Position numbers and translations under genes: made by a program. Source: CAYQIM01 sp964417555 (GTDB lineage Bacteria > Pseudomonadota > Gammaproteobacteria > Diplorickettsiales > Diplorickettsiaceae). Taken from it: 64,000 nucleotides of DNA. Shown here in pieces: positions 48,753-59,824 of the stretch; the stretch's first letter is position 1, and each line of letters starts with the position of its first letter. The notes below the pieces were generated by a model, which did no database searches, was not told the DNA's origin, and saw nothing but the letters and a program-made list of their open reading frames with translations. Location: assembly GCA_964417555.1 (NCBI GenBank), contig CAYQIM010000065.1, positions 89,119 to 153,118 of the forward strand, read 5' to 3'.

Positions 48753-48773
48753 AAGGTAAAAATTTTATAATTT

Positions 48774-51479
48774 ATGATTTCCAAACTGCTAAGTAAACTT
48801 ATTCCTAGTCGTAATCAACGTCTTCTCAAAGAACTTGAAAAAAAAGTCGCTGCGATTAATGCCTTGGAGCCTAAACTGCAGGCTTTGACAGATAGCGAAC
48901 TGCAAGCAAAAACATCAGAATTTCAATCGCGATTAAAAGACGGTTGTTCATTAGATGAGCTACTGGTAGAAGCCTTTGCTGTTGTACGGGAAGCCAGTCA
49001 ACGTGTTCTAGGCATGCGTCACTTTGATGTACAGTTAATCGGTGGCATGGTGCTGCATAGTGGCAAAATTGCTGAAATGCGCACCGGCGAAGGTAAGACG
49101 TTAATGGCTACACTGCCGGTCTACCTCAATGGCTTAAGTGGCCATGGGGTTCATATTATTACCGTTAATGATTATCTCGCTAAACGCGATGCGCAATGGA
49201 TGGGCCCTCTCTATCACTTTTTAGGATTAAGTACCGGCGTCATCGTTTCTGATCTGCCTTTACCGGAACGCCAAGCCGCTTATGCAGCGGATATCACTTA
49301 CGGAACCAACAATGAATTTGGCTTTGACTATCTACGCGATAACATGGCCTTTTCGTTAGCAGAAAAATCACAACGCCTATTAAATTTCGCTATTGTAGAC
49401 GAAGTTGACTCCATTCTCATCGACGAAGCACGTACCCCTTTAATTATTTCTGGTAGCAGTGACGAAAGCTCTGAACTTTATATCAAAATCAATCGACTTA
49501 TCCCTTCCCTCATCTTAAGAAAAGAAGAAGAAGGGCCTGGGGATTTTTATCTCGATGAAAAAACCAAACAAGTCTATTTAACGGAAGAAGGACATCAAAA
49601 TTTAGAAAATCTTTTAGTGAAACAAGGCTTATTAAGCGAAGGCGAAAACCTTTATAACATCAATAATATTAGCTTAATGCACCACGTGAATGCGGGATTA
49701 CGTGCACATTATCTATTTCAACGCGATGTCGATTACATCGTACAAAATAAGCAAGTGGTTATCGTCGATGAACATACCGGCCGTTTAATGGCGGGACGTC
49801 GTTGGTCTGATGGTTTACACCAAGCCGTCGAAACCAAAGAAAAAGTAGATATTCAAAACGAGAACCAAACCCTTGCTTCGATCACCTTCCAAAATTATTT
49901 TCGACTTTATCATAAGCTAGCCGGCATGACCGGCACGGCGGATACAGAAGCCTACGAATTTCAACAAATCTATGGTTTAGAAGTCGTGGTGATTCCCACG
50001 CATTTACCGATTTCTCGTCAAGATTTAGCCGATCAAATCTATCTGACTAAAGAAGAAAAGTTCGCGGCGATTATTGATGACATTAAAAGTTGTCGCCAAC
50101 GCGAGCAGCCCGTACTGGTTGGTACCGCTTCCATAGAAACATCAGAATATCTCTCGGCCTTATTAGACAAGGAAAAGATTCCACATCAAGTACTTAATGC
50201 AAAGTACCATGAGCAAGAAGCACAAATTATTGCTGAAGCCGGTCGTCCTGGAACGGTAACGATTGCGACAAATATGGCCGGTCGTGGTACGGATATTGTT
50301 TTAGGCGGTAATCTCAATGCAGAACTTGCTAAGTTACCAGAAACCACCCCCGCAGAAGAAATCGAACAGTACAAACTGGAATGGAAAAAACGTCACGATA
50401 AGGTCATTGCTGCTGGTGGTTTACATATCATTGGTAGTGAACGACATGAATCGCGACGTATCGATAACCAGTTACGCGGACGCTCCGGTAGACAAGGTGA
50501 CCCTGGTTCATCACGTTTTTATTTATCGTTACAAGACAATCTGATGCGTATTTTTGCTTCGGAACGAGTTGCGCTACTGATGCAAAAATTAGGTATGCAA
50601 ACTGGTGAAGCCATTGAACATCGTTGGATTACAAAAGCCATCGAAAATGCACAACGTAAAGTTGAAGGTCGCAATTTTGATATTCGTAAACAACTATTAG
50701 AATTCGATGATGTCGCCAATGAACAGCGTAAAGTCATTTATGAGCAACGTAATGAATTACTCGCCACCGAAGATATCTCACCCATCATCAAAAATTGTTG
50801 GTTTGATGTCATCAATGCCGCGATTGATCCTTTTATTCCACCACAATCTTTAGAAGAGCAATGGGATGTCCCTGGCTTAGAAAATCAACTAAAACAAGAT
50901 TTTCATCTCGATTTACCCTTACAAACCTGGTTAAAGGATCCAGACTGTACGGAAGAAGATCTACGCCAAAAAATAGTAACGGCCGCAGAAAATTCCTATA
51001 AAGAAAAAGAAAACGCCGTCGGCTCCGCCACTTTACGTCAGATCGAAAAAACAGTGATGTTACAAACACTAGACTCTTTATGGAAAGACCATCTGGCGGC
51101 CATGGATCATCTCCGACAAGGGATTCATTTACGCGGCTACGCGCAAAAAAATCCGAAACAAGAGTATAAGCGCGAATCGTTTGCGCTCTTTGCTGCACTG
51201 TTAGATCAATTAAAATTTCAGGTCATTAGTCTACTCAGTTGTTTACAAATACAGGCGCCCGAAGATGCAGAACGTTTAGAACAACAACGTCGACAACAAA
51301 TACCACAAGCACTGGCTTTCCAACATCCCGATTCACTCAACACAGACCCTACTTCTGTTAATGAAGAAAGCGTGCAGAGTGTACTTACGCAACGTAATAA
51401 CATTAAAACCGGCAGAAATGAACCCTGTCCATGCGGATCGGGTAAAAAATATAAACACTGCCATGGCCAATTAAATTAA
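48774..51479 (+). CDS. secA: Preprotein translocase ATPase SecA
   Basis: Motor that drives secretory proteins through SecYEG. The 901-residue protein has Walker A in [14 protein letters not shown] (about residue 103), the DEAD-type box [35 protein letters not shown] and [17 protein letters not shown]. It ends in the zinc-binding SEC-C tail [17 protein letters not shown], which binds SecB and phospholipids in E. coli. No strong Shine-Dalgarno is seen; the AAGG after R1 is 18 bases away. map follows after one base. Confidence 0.97.
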   Translation: MISKLLSKLIPSRNQRLLKELEKKVAAINALEPKLQALTDSELQAKTSEFQSRLKDGCSLDELLVEAFAVVREASQRVLGMRHFDVQLIGGMVLHSGKIAEMRTGEGKTLMATLPVYLNGLSGHGVHIITVNDYLAKRDAQWMGPLYHFLGLSTGVIVSDLPLPERQAAYAADITYGTNNEFGFDYLRDNMAFSLAEKSQRLLNFAIVDEVDSILIDEARTPLIISGSSDESSELYIKINRLIPSLILRKEEEGPGDFYLDEKTKQVYLTEEGHQNLENLLVKQGLLSEGENLYNINNISLMHHVNAGLRAHYLFQRDVDYIVQNKQVVIVDEHTGRLMAGRRWSDGLHQAVETKEKVDIQNENQTLASITFQNYFRLYHKLAGMTGTADTEAYEFQQIYGLEVVVIPTHLPISRQDLADQIYLTKEEKFAAIIDDIKSCRQREQPVLVGTASIETSEYLSALLDKEKIPHQVLNAKYHEQEAQIIAEAGRPGTVTIATNMAGRGTDIVLGGNLNAELAKLPETTPAEEIEQYKLEWKKRHDKVIAAGGLHIIGSERHESRRIDNQLRGRSGRQGDPGSSRFYLSLQDNLMRIFASERVALLMQKLGMQTGEAIEHRWITKAIENAQRKVEGRNFDIRKQLLEFDDVANEQRKVIYEQRNELLATEDISPIIKNCWFDVINAAIDPFIPPQSLEEQWDVPGLENQLKQDFHLDLPLQTWLKDPDCTEEDLRQKIVTAAENSYKEKENAVGSATLRQIEKTVMLQTLDSLWKDHLAAMDHLRQGIHLRGYAQKNPKQEYKRESFALFAALLDQLKFQVISLLSCLQIQAPEDAERLEQQRRQQIPQALAFQHPDSLNTDPTSVNEESVQSVLTQRNNIKTGRNEPCPCGSGKKYKHCHGQLN

Positions 51480-51480
51480 T

Positions 51481-52257
51481 ATGTCACAAATTATTATTAA
51501 AACCGCAGAAGAAATTGCGAAAATGCGTACGGCGGGTCGCCTTGCTGCTGAGGTGTTGGAGATGATAGAACCCTATGTAAAACCGGGCATCACGACCAAC
51601 GAATTAGATAAGCTATGCCACGACTACATTGTTAATGTACAAGGCGCTATTCCTGCTCCATTAAATTATCGCGGATTTCCTAAATCCATTTGTACTTCGG
51701 TTAATCACCAAGTCTGTCATGGTATTCCTGGTGATCGCATTTTAAAAAATGGTGATTTAATCAATATCGATGTTACTGTCATTAAAGAAGGATATCATGG
51801 CGATACCAGCAAAATGTTTTTCGTCGGTAGCCCTTCTATCTTGGCGCAGCGTCTAACGCGAGTCACGCAAGAATGCCTATACCTGGGAATTCGACTCGTC
51901 AAGCCAGGAACTTATTTAGGGACTATTGGTGCTGAAATTCAAAAATATGCTGAAGCACAAGGTTTTTCGGTAGTTCGCGAATATTGCGGCCATGGTATTG
52001 GGCGAGTATTCCATGAAGAGCTGCAGGTATTGCATTATGGCCATCCTGGAACCGGTATACAGTTAGTTCCGGGTATGACTTTTACGATTGAACCGATGAT
52101 TAATGCCGGAAAACGTTATGTTAAGCAATTACCGGATGGTTGGACCGTGGTCACCAAAGATCACAGTCTATCAGCACAATGGGAACATACCTTGCTAGTC
52201 ACTGATAGCGGTTATGAAATATTAACAAAACGGAAAGAAGAACCCGATCCAATTTAG
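51481..52257 (+). CDS. map: Methionine aminopeptidase type I
   Basis: Removes the N-terminal methionine from nascent proteins. The 258 residues have all five metal ligands in context: NIDVTVI, GYHGDTSKMF, the GHGIGRVFHE histidine, TIEPMI and QWEHT. The substrate-pocket histidine lies in VNHQVCHGIPG. The start is one base after the secA stop, implying coupled translation. Confidence 0.96.
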   Translation: MSQIIIKTAEEIAKMRTAGRLAAEVLEMIEPYVKPGITTNELDKLCHDYIVNVQGAIPAPLNYRGFPKSICTSVNHQVCHGIPGDRILKNGDLINIDVTVIKEGYHGDTSKMFFVGSPSILAQRLTRVTQECLYLGIRLVKPGTYLGTIGAEIQKYAEAQGFSVVREYCGHGIGRVFHEELQVLHYGHPGTGIQLVPGMTFTIEPMINAGKRYVKQLPDGWTVVTKDHSLSAQWEHTLLVTDSGYEILTKRKEEPDPI

Positions 52258-52322
52258 ACTGGACTAGCGCTAAACTCAAAGAAAGCTTTTCGCGGTCGAG
52301 TTAGAACCAGTAACACACCCGC

Positions 52323-52736
52323 TTAGATCAGTTCCTGTACTTTATAGTAACTTTTTAGGTAGACAGACGGCGCTAAAATCGTCACTCCCAAAATACAGTG
52401 ACCATATAAACAGCCAAAATCGCGTAAGTCACCTGTAATTAAGTAAGAAGCTTCTGCCTCAATAGCCGCGGCTAAAATAGGACGATCTTTTTTCCTTAAT
52501 ATAATATTTCGTGGAATACGCACCTCATTATCACATTCTGTATAGACATCAACTTGCTTCATTAAGCTTGTTAATCGAGTTACTTGTATCTGGTTTAAAT
52601 TACGCTTAGCTTCTTCGACAGCATATTGCGAAGTAATAAGCTTAACAGAAGGAAGTTTCCAAAATTTAGTAATTCCTGCATTCTCTCTGTAGGCCGCTGA
52701 AAACAGAATATTAGCATCCAAAAATAATAGTTCCAT
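52323..52736 (-). CDS. PIN-domain toxin (VapC-like ribonuclease)
   Basis: The 137-residue protein has the PIN-domain acidic set: Asp7 in FLDANIL, Glu41/Glu42 in VEEAKR, Asp84 in KKDRPILAAAIE, and Asp103/Asp106 in ITGDLRDFG. It lies 3 bases downstream of an AbrB-type antitoxin gene, the usual antitoxin-first order of VapBC modules. VapC enzymes cut specific RNAs, often initiator tRNA or the ribosomal sarcin-ricin loop; the target here is unknown. All catalytic residues are present, so the toxin looks intact. Confidence 0.8.
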   Translation of the reverse strand: MELLFLDANILFSAAYRENAGITKFWKLPSVKLITSQYAVEEAKRNLNQIQVTRLTSLMKQVDVYTECDNEVRIPRNIILRKKDRPILAAAIEAEASYLITGDLRDFGCLYGHCILGVTILAPSVYLKSYYKVQELI

Positions 52737-52739
52737 ATT

Positions 52740-53033
52740 TTATTTCTTGGGCTTATGGTGAGGAATCTCATCAGGATCGAGCCCCAACGCCTTCACTTCT
52801 TTCCTAGCCATTGCATAATCAGCTCGATCAACGGCATTCGATAAAATAAATTCCGCTTTTCGTTCTGCACTATACCGTTCTATAGGCAATGCCACTGCTG
52901 GTTTCAACAAGATGCCATCACCATGACTTTCCGCAATGATAAGGTCTCCTTCATGAAGATGAAGTTGCTTACGCAGCTCGATTGGTATTATTACAGCACC
53001 ACGTTTACCTATTTTTGTGACTTCAAGTTTCAT
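52740..53033 (-). CDS. AbrB/SpoVT-type antitoxin (VapB-like)
   Basis: The 97-residue protein starts MKLEVTKIGKRGAVIIPIEL, the swapped-hairpin DNA-binding signature of AbrB/MazE proteins (RGAVIIPIELRKQLHLHEGD). A Lys/Glu-rich C-terminal tail would wrap the toxin. The start is ATG 53033; the longer frame upstream has an unrelated hydrophobic composition and is rejected. It should bind the toxin and autorepress the operon, as known for the family. Confidence 0.8.
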   Translation of the reverse strand: MKLEVTKIGKRGAVIIPIELRKQLHLHEGDLIIAESHGDGILLKPAVALPIERYSAERKAEFILSNAVDRADYAMARKEVKALGLDPDEIPHHKPKK

Positions 53034-53222
53034 GTCTGTTTCTCTGAATATCAGCAAATATGCATAGAGTGTATACTTATATGAATAGCATTTCAAATTT
53101 ATTGGATACGGAAATTTAACGAGCAACTCATCTTAGGGTCTGTTGATTTCAATAAAATAAACCTCTATAGTGCTTTGTGCTAAAAATTTTAGAAAAATAA
53201 AGCGTAAAAATAAGAGTAAACT

Positions 53223-54254
53223 ATGTTAAAGCGCCTAATAACCTATCTTTTTCTAGGGGTATTGGTACTCACACTTATCAGCTGCGATCTCCTCCATACT
53301 AGCAAACCTATAGCACCTCCTGTAGTCGTAGGTGCTACGCAAGTCACGCTACAACCTTGGCAGGAAACCATTCAAGCCGTGGGTAGCCTCTCTGCTAGCC
53401 AAGGTATTGTGATTAAGCCTGAAACAAGCGGCCGCATCACTGCTATTTATTTCCATTCAGGACAAACTGTCAAAGCAGGCGACCCACTCGTACAACTCAA
53501 TCCGGATATCCTCAAAGCAAAGTTAGCCGCTGCAAACGCACAAACCCAATTAAGTGCAGCGGATTATCAACGGGCATTAACCCTCTATAAGCAGAAGGTA
53601 TTTGCTAAAGCCGATTTAGATAAGGCCTTAGCTAACTATCGTGCTAATCAGGCTCAGCAAGCCGAAGCGCAAGCGGCTTTTGAACAAACCCTTATCCGTG
53701 CCCCTTTTAGTGGCCGGTTAGGTCTACGTTTAGTCGATTTAGGGGATTATTTAGATCCCAGCAAACCTATTGCCAACTTAGATGCCATCGATCCTTTACG
53801 GGTTGATTTTAAAATACCTGGGACCGATGCCAGTAAAATAACAATAGGCACGAAGGTAATCATTCAGAGTAATGCTTACCCAAAACAAAGTTTTTTAGCC
53901 ACTGTTTATGCAACAGATTCGCAAATAGATCCTGATACACGAAGCTTAGGACTACGCGCAAGCCTGAGTAATACCAAACAGCAACTCTTACCGGGCGCTT
54001 TTGTCAGCGTGTCCGTACAAATAGCCCAGCCACAATTATTAGCCACTGTTCCTGAAACAGCAGTTAACCAAGATGAAAACGGCAGTTATGTCTACCGAAT
54101 AATCGCTCATAAAGCGGTTAAAACGCCGGTCACCATGGCTTTCCAGCGAGACGGAAAAATCGCTTTAAGTTCAGGTCTGAAAGAAGGGGAACAGATTATC
54201 AGTGTGGGTGGATTTAAAGTCATGGATAACACCGCCGTTATCGTTGGGAAGTAA
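53223..54254 (+). CDS. RND efflux periplasmic adaptor lipoprotein
   Basis: Membrane-fusion subunit that links an RND pump to an outer-membrane channel. The 343 residues start with a lipoprotein signal (lipobox LISC, Cys21). They continue with the lipoyl-like half-motifs (GRITAIYFHSGQTVKAGDPL and TLIRAPFSGRLGLRLVDLGD) around a helical hairpin, then beta-barrel and membrane-proximal domains. It is 7 bases upstream of the pump gene. No TolC-type outer-membrane gene or local regulator is nearby, so a shared TolC is presumed. Confidence 0.9.
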   Translation: MLKRLITYLFLGVLVLTLISCDLLHTSKPIAPPVVVGATQVTLQPWQETIQAVGSLSASQGIVIKPETSGRITAIYFHSGQTVKAGDPLVQLNPDILKAKLAAANAQTQLSAADYQRALTLYKQKVFAKADLDKALANYRANQAQQAEAQAAFEQTLIRAPFSGRLGLRLVDLGDYLDPSKPIANLDAIDPLRVDFKIPGTDASKITIGTKVIIQSNAYPKQSFLATVYATDSQIDPDTRSLGLRASLSNTKQQLLPGAFVSVSVQIAQPQLLATVPETAVNQDENGSYVYRIIAHKAVKTPVTMAFQRDGKIALSSGLKEGEQIISVGGFKVMDNTAVIVGK

Positions 54255-54261
54255 TTTTGCT

Positions 54262-57200
54262 ATGAAATTCACTGAACTTTTTATTCGCAAACCGGTACTT
54301 AGCCTTGTTTTAAGTTTTCTCATCCTATTAATCGGTATTAAATCTTTTTCACTACTACCTATTCGTGAATATCCCTCTATCTCTCCATCCGTCATTACGG
54401 TAGCTACCAGTTATCCGGGTGCACCTTCCGCATTAATGGAAGGATTTGTTACGACACCGTTAGAAAATGCATTAGGAGGGATTCAAGGCATTGATGTCAT
54501 CCATTCAAAAAGTAAACAAGGAAGCAGTGAAATCACTTTACAGTTTAAGCTAGGTTATGATCTTACCAAAGCCATGTCTGACGTCAGTAATGCCGTGGCT
54601 TCAGTGCGCAAACAACTTCCTCAAGCGGTGCTTGATCCGGTCATTGAGACAAAAGATCCCAATGCCGATCCCATCATTTTTATTTCATTTTCCAGTAATA
54701 CATTAACTCCCCCTGCTATTTTCGATTATCTCAGTCGCGTTATTCAGCCACAGCTCCAAAACATCCCGGGTGTCAGTCAAGCGCAAATATTTAGCAGCGA
54801 TACTTATGCGATGCGTTTATGGTTAGATCCGCAAAAAATGGCTGCGCATCATATTACAGCCAGCGATATTATTAACGCGTTAAAGCAAAATAACATTCAA
54901 GCGGCGCCAGGTACCTTACGTACACCCTGGGAAACCATCAATATCGATGCCAACACCGATATGACGACGGCGCAACAATTTAATAATTTAGTCATTAAAA
55001 ATGAAAATAATTATTTAGTTCACCTCTCTGATGTAGGACACGCGGTATTGGGCGTACTCTCTGATCAAATGGATGCGGATATACAAGGCAATCACAACGT
55101 GATTGTCATGGGTATTGTTCCGCTTTCCACCGCAAATCCATTAACCGTTGCCAACGCTGTCAAGGCTTTATTACCACAATTACAAAACAATACACCCGAT
55201 ATAAACATCCATCTTGTTTGGGATGCTTCAAAATTTATTTCTGAATCCATACACGACGTTAAACGCACCTTTTTTGAAGCTTGCTTTTTTGTATTTATCG
55301 TCATCTTTTTATTTTTAGGGACTTTGCGCTCCACATTAATCCCTTTAATTACTATTCCATTATCTCTTTTCGGCGTATGCGCCGCTATGCTTATCTTAGG
55401 CTATTCGCTCAATATATTAACCTTACTAGCCTTTGTATTAGCGATTGGCTTAGTGGTTGATGATGCGATTGTCGTCCTAGAAAATATTCACCGGCACATT
55501 GAACAAGGGCTTTCTCCTTTTAAAGCGGCACTTACTGGCGCAAAAGAAATCGGCTTTGCTATTGTCGCCATGACCTTGACCTTAGCTGCCGTCTATGCAC
55601 CGATTGGTTTTATCAATGATATGACCGGAATATTATTCCGTGAGTTTGCTTTTAGCTTAGCCGCTGCCGCCATTATCTCGGGTTTTGTTGCTTTAACGCT
55701 ATCGCCGATGATGTGCTCCAAACTCTTAGCACATTCAACAAAGCCCTGGGCATTTATGTCAAAAATTGAAGCATTCCTAAACAGTCTAGTGAATGCTTAT
55801 AAAAAATCATTAACGTGGCTACTAAAATACCGCAAAGGGGTATTAAGCTTAGCCGCTGTGATCTATCTCGCTTGTTTTGCTTTGTTTAAAACCTTACCGG
55901 CTGAATTAGCACCTCAAGAAGATCAAGGTTTTATCATAACAGCCGCGACAGGACCTACTTCCGCTAATTTAGACTATATGAAAAAATATATGGCGCAAGT
56001 AGAAGCTATCTATAAAACAATACCCGAGGTGGCAACCTACATCACCATAGCAGGAATGCCGAGTTTGAATGGTGGATTATCTTTTGCAGTCCTTAAACCC
56101 TGGAATGAACGTAAGGCCTCCAGTAAAACGATTATCCAAACTTTATTTAAACGATTTTGGAGCATTCCCGGCATCCAAGCCTTTCCTTTTAGTCCACCGG
56201 CACTGCCAGGATCAACGGGACATGCACCATTAATCATTGTTCTCAAAACAACAGACAGTTATCTTACCCTCAATAAACTTGCAAAAACGTTACAAGCCAC
56301 CGTTGCTCAAGGTAACCCACGCATTTTGGGATTACAATCCAATTTAAATATGGATATGAATCAAGTGGATATCCATATCGATAAAGATAAAGCCATTGCA
56401 TCCGGTATTTCCATGAGTGATATTGCCAATAGTTTGAATACTTTAATTGGCGAACCGCAAAGCAGTGTTTTTAATTGGAATGGACGTAGTTACCAGGTAA
56501 TTCCTCAACTTTATCGCCACTATATGAGCACCTCGGAACAACTTAAAGACCTCTATGTACGGAGTCAAAGTGGAAAACTCATGCCTTTAGCTAACTTAAT
56601 TAGTTTGCGCCACTCCGTCTCCGCTCAAAGCCTCAATCATTTCCAACAACTTCGCGCCGTCACATTGAGTGCGAATTTAGCACCGGGTTACACCGTGGGT
56701 GAAGCCGTAAACTATATAGAAAAGTTAAGTCAAAAAATTCTCCCCAAAACCGTGCAAATTGATTTTGATGGTGAAACACGCCAATTTATGCAAGCGGGAA
56801 ATAGTATGGAACAAACCTTTCTGTTTGCATTGATCTTTATCTTTTTAGTACTCGCCGCACAGTTTGAAAGCTTCCGTGCGCCGTTTATTATTTTACTGAC
56901 TGTGCCACTCTCATTAACAGGAGCTTTACTCACCCTGCACCTCACTGGCGGCACTTTAAATATCTACACCCAAATTGGACTCATCACCTTAATCGGGTTA
57001 ATCACCAAACATGGCATTTTAATTGTTGAATTTGCGAATCAACTACAAAAGCAACAAACACTTTCACTCAATGAAATAATTATAGAAGCCGCATCGCTAC
57101 GGTTACGTCCCATCCTCATGACCACAGCCGCTATGTTATTAGCTGCTCTTCCATTAGCCTTTGCTCACGGTGTAGGCGCCCAAGCACGCAGTCAATTAGG

Positions 57201-57315
57201 TTGGGTCATTTTCGGCGGTATGGCAGTAGGTACTTTTTTTACCCTATTTATTTTACCGATCATCTATACTCTATTTTATAGTAATAGACAAGACAGCCGC
57301 TTGGTCATTCTATAA
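54262..57315 (+). CDS. RND-family multidrug efflux permease (AcrB/MexF-like)
   Basis: Proton-driven trimeric inner-membrane pump. The 1017-residue protein starts MKFTELFIRKPVLSLVLSFL and has TM1 followed by a large periplasmic porter region, duplicated in the second half. The proton-relay aspartates are in TM4 (AIGLVVDDAIVVLENIHRH) and the TM10 lysine in LIGLITKHGILIVEFAN. ATG 54262 is chosen over an upstream in-frame ATG that lies inside the adaptor gene. Substrates cannot be predicted. All proton-relay residues are present, so it looks functional. Confidence 0.93.
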   Translation: MKFTELFIRKPVLSLVLSFLILLIGIKSFSLLPIREYPSISPSVITVATSYPGAPSALMEGFVTTPLENALGGIQGIDVIHSKSKQGSSEITLQFKLGYDLTKAMSDVSNAVASVRKQLPQAVLDPVIETKDPNADPIIFISFSSNTLTPPAIFDYLSRVIQPQLQNIPGVSQAQIFSSDTYAMRLWLDPQKMAAHHITASDIINALKQNNIQAAPGTLRTPWETINIDANTDMTTAQQFNNLVIKNENNYLVHLSDVGHAVLGVLSDQMDADIQGNHNVIVMGIVPLSTANPLTVANAVKALLPQLQNNTPDINIHLVWDASKFISESIHDVKRTFFEACFFVFIVIFLFLGTLRSTLIPLITIPLSLFGVCAAMLILGYSLNILTLLAFVLAIGLVVDDAIVVLENIHRHIEQGLSPFKAALTGAKEIGFAIVAMTLTLAAVYAPIGFINDMTGILFREFAFSLAAAAIISGFVALTLSPMMCSKLLAHSTKPWAFMSKIEAFLNSLVNAYKKSLTWLLKYRKGVLSLAAVIYLACFALFKTLPAELAPQEDQGFIITAATGPTSANLDYMKKYMAQVEAIYKTIPEVATYITIAGMPSLNGGLSFAVLKPWNERKASSKTIIQTLFKRFWSIPGIQAFPFSPPALPGSTGHAPLIIVLKTTDSYLTLNKLAKTLQATVAQGNPRILGLQSNLNMDMNQVDIHIDKDKAIASGISMSDIANSLNTLIGEPQSSVFNWNGRSYQVIPQLYRHYMSTSEQLKDLYVRSQSGKLMPLANLISLRHSVSAQSLNHFQQLRAVTLSANLAPGYTVGEAVNYIEKLSQKILPKTVQIDFDGETRQFMQAGNSMEQTFLFALIFIFLVLAAQFESFRAPFIILLTVPLSLTGALLTLHLTGGTLNIYTQIGLITLIGLITKHGILIVEFANQLQKQQTLSLNEIIIEAASLRLRPILMTTAAMLLAALPLAFAHGVGAQARSQLGWVIFGGMAVGTFFTLFILPIIYTLFYSNRQDSRLVIL

Positions 57316-57339
57316 CTGAAGAAAAAAAGGAACTTGTTC

Positions 57340-57369
57340 TTGATAAAACTGAATAATTTCGACACTATA
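57340..57369 (+). promoter_or_regulatory. Possible dapD promoter
   Basis: TTGATA (57340-57345), an 18-base spacer and ACTATA (57364-57369) lie 22 bases before the dapD ATG. The match is moderate. The transcript would carry almost no leader. Confidence 0.4.
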
Positions 57370-57391
57370 AACCTTTTCAGGTTTAACCCAC

Positions 57392-58234
57392 ATGGATACA
57401 CGACAATCTCTCATTGAAACGGCTTATAAAAGAATCAATGAAATCAATCCTGAAACCGTAGATAAACCAACAAAAACGGTTATTTTAGAAGTCATAGAAA
57501 AGCTTGATCAGGGAAAACTTCGTATTGCAGAAAAAAAAGATAATCAATGGGTAGTGCATCAATGGCTAAAACAAGCACTCTTATTATCTTTTCGAATAAG
57601 TGCTAATCAATTAATTGATGCCGGTTATACAAACTACTTTGACAAAATTCCGCTAAAATATGCAAGTTTTGATAAACAACAATTTCAAACTCAGCAAGTC
57701 AGAGTAGTTCCTAATAGTTGTATTCGCCAGGGCGCCTTTATTGCTAAAAATACGGTTATTATGCCTTCATTTATCAACATAGGTGCTTATATCGATGAAG
57801 GGAGCATGATTGACACCTGGGCAACCGTAGGTTCTTGCGCTCAGATTGGAAAGAATGTCCATCTATCCGGCGGTGTGGGTATTGGCGGCGTGTTAGAACC
57901 TCTACAAGCTAATCCTACCATTATCGAAGATAATTGCTTTATTGGTGCGCGCTCAGAAATTGTCGAAGGTGTTATCGTCGAAGAAAACAGTGTTATAGGA
58001 ATGGGTGTTTTCATCGGCCAAAGCACGCCCATCTACAATCGTAAAACTGATGAAATAAGTTACGGCAAAGTTCCCACTGGATCTGTCATCATCGCTGGCA
58101 GCTTACCTTCTAAAACAGGGCGTTGCCATCTCAATTGCGCGGTCATTGTCAAACAAATTGATAGCAAGACGCGGGAAAAAGTAGCGATTAATGAACTACT
58201 CAGAGACATACCCCTTGTACTTGAAAAGGATTAA
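57392..58234 (+). CDS. dapD: Tetrahydrodipicolinate N-succinyltransferase
   Basis: Step of the succinylase route to diaminopimelate and lysine, using succinyl-CoA. The 280 residues have an N-terminal helical domain and a left-handed beta-helix of hexapeptide repeats. Conserved segments are [40 protein letters not shown] and [20 protein letters not shown]. Diaminopimelate supply implies that a peptidoglycan wall is made. The glycosyltransferase gene follows after 9 bases. Confidence 0.96.
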   Translation: MDTRQSLIETAYKRINEINPETVDKPTKTVILEVIEKLDQGKLRIAEKKDNQWVVHQWLKQALLLSFRISANQLIDAGYTNYFDKIPLKYASFDKQQFQTQQVRVVPNSCIRQGAFIAKNTVIMPSFINIGAYIDEGSMIDTWATVGSCAQIGKNVHLSGGVGIGGVLEPLQANPTIIEDNCFIGARSEIVEGVIVEENSVIGMGVFIGQSTPIYNRKTDEISYGKVPTGSVIIAGSLPSKTGRCHLNCAVIVKQIDSKTREKVAINELLRDIPLVLEKD

Positions 58235-58243
58235 ATTTTAAAT

Positions 58244-59767
58244 ATGGATAACAACAACAAAAAACTTACCCAAGTATTTTGGTTAATTGCTCTACTGCAA
58301 CTCTGTCTGTGGAGTTTTTTACCTGTCTTTATTCGACACGCTATTGGTAATGATTTAATCGAAGCGCTAACTTGGGGTCATCAGTTTGAATGGGGCTATG
58401 ATAAAAATCCTTTTTTACCTGGTTTTCTCGCCCATCTGGGTGGTTTAGTTGGATTCAATGGCTTTGGAATTTATTTTATTCAACAATTGTTTATCCTTTT
58501 AGGTGTATGGTCAGTCAGAACATTGACATTTGAACTCAGTAATAACTTCGCTTATGCATTTATTGCGGCTATAGCCTTACTGGTTTGTACTTCCTATAAC
58601 CTGGATGTACAGATTTATAATGATAACTATATTTTACAAGGACTCTTACCGCTCTCTGCTTTATTTTTCTATCGTGCGGTTAAAAATAATGATCTAAAGC
58701 AATGGTTTTTTTCAGCCGCTGCCTTAGGATTAGCGACTCTAGCAAAATACAGCGCTATCATTCTCCTTCCCATCTATGCCTTATACCTCCTATGTTCACC
58801 GCAACGAAAAAACCATTATTTTTCGCTAAAACCTTATTTAGCTTTGTTGCTTTATGGTTTTATTTTGCTACCTAATTTCATTTGGCTCTACCATCAAGAT
58901 TTCAATGCCATCAGCTACGCATTTCTTGCCAGAGGATTACTCCATCAATTAGGTTTTTTACAATACTTAAATAATAATCTGAATTTTCTATTAACCTGCT
59001 TGGTCATAACACTCCCCTCTTTACTTGCTTTATTGACGGGTATTGAATATAAAAAAAATTCTAGTCATTATTTAGCGCAACCCTATAATGTATTTAATCC
59101 TACCGATAATAATCCACGCTTATATAGTTGTTTGCTGGGATTAGGACCTATCGGATTACTTTTTATTCTTGCTAGCTTTTTAGGTTTTTCGTTACACAGA
59201 GAATGGGGCAGCACCTTTATCAGCTTTTTAGTCACTGCTTTTCTAGCTGTTTTCCAACCGGCTATCTCTCAACGTTCGATGACACGATTTATTATATTCA
59301 TCCTCACCGTGATGCTAAGTTTTAGCTTGGGTTATATTATCGTTTCAGAGAAAAAAGATACCGGTACTTATCCAGGACCAGAAATAGCAAAATTTGCCAC
59401 CCAATTATGGCAGTCACATTATGCAACAAAACTATCTTATGTTGCCGGCGATCGTTATACCGCCGGTTATATTGGCTATTATTCTGTTGATAAGCCCGCT
59501 GTTTGGATGGAATGGAATAACAACACCTCACCTTGGATTAATAAAAAAGCATTGCGTTGTAAAGGTGCACTATTTGTGATTGAAAGCGGACATACCGTGC
59601 AGCACTTGTTTAAAGGATTACATTTCCCAAAATTTGTACACGACTCCTTTGCAAACTTAATTTATTTACCGCCAAAATCATTTAACTGGTATCGTAATCA
59701 TACACAACAAGCACCTATTATCGTACATTTTGCGCTACTTCCTCCAAATAAAAGCGACTGTAGATAA
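58244..59767 (+). CDS. GT39/ArnT-like membrane glycosyltransferase
   Basis: The 507-residue integral membrane protein has about 10-12 hydrophobic segments and a smaller C-terminal soluble part. The first loop contains the acidic/aromatic motif typical of lipid-phosphate-sugar transferases (IEALTWGHQFEWGYDKNPFL). This resembles the DE/WG(Y)..P pattern of the PMT/ArnT families. It may transfer a sugar from an undecaprenyl-phosphate donor to lipid A or another envelope polymer; donor and acceptor cannot be read. It probably shares the dapD transcript. Confidence 0.8.
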   Translation: MDNNNKKLTQVFWLIALLQLCLWSFLPVFIRHAIGNDLIEALTWGHQFEWGYDKNPFLPGFLAHLGGLVGFNGFGIYFIQQLFILLGVWSVRTLTFELSNNFAYAFIAAIALLVCTSYNLDVQIYNDNYILQGLLPLSALFFYRAVKNNDLKQWFFSAAALGLATLAKYSAIILLPIYALYLLCSPQRKNHYFSLKPYLALLLYGFILLPNFIWLYHQDFNAISYAFLARGLLHQLGFLQYLNNNLNFLLTCLVITLPSLLALLTGIEYKKNSSHYLAQPYNVFNPTDNNPRLYSCLLGLGPIGLLFILASFLGFSLHREWGSTFISFLVTAFLAVFQPAISQRSMTRFIIFILTVMLSFSLGYIIVSEKKDTGTYPGPEIAKFATQLWQSHYATKLSYVAGDRYTAGYIGYYSVDKPAVWMEWNNNTSPWINKKALRCKGALFVIESGHTVQHLFKGLHFPKFVHDSFANLIYLPPKSFNWYRNHTQQAPIIVHFALLPPNKSDCR

Positions 59768-59824
59768 AAATAAAATAGCGTATACTCTCCTAGTATATTG
59801 TTTTTTATTTCTATAAGGTTTTTC

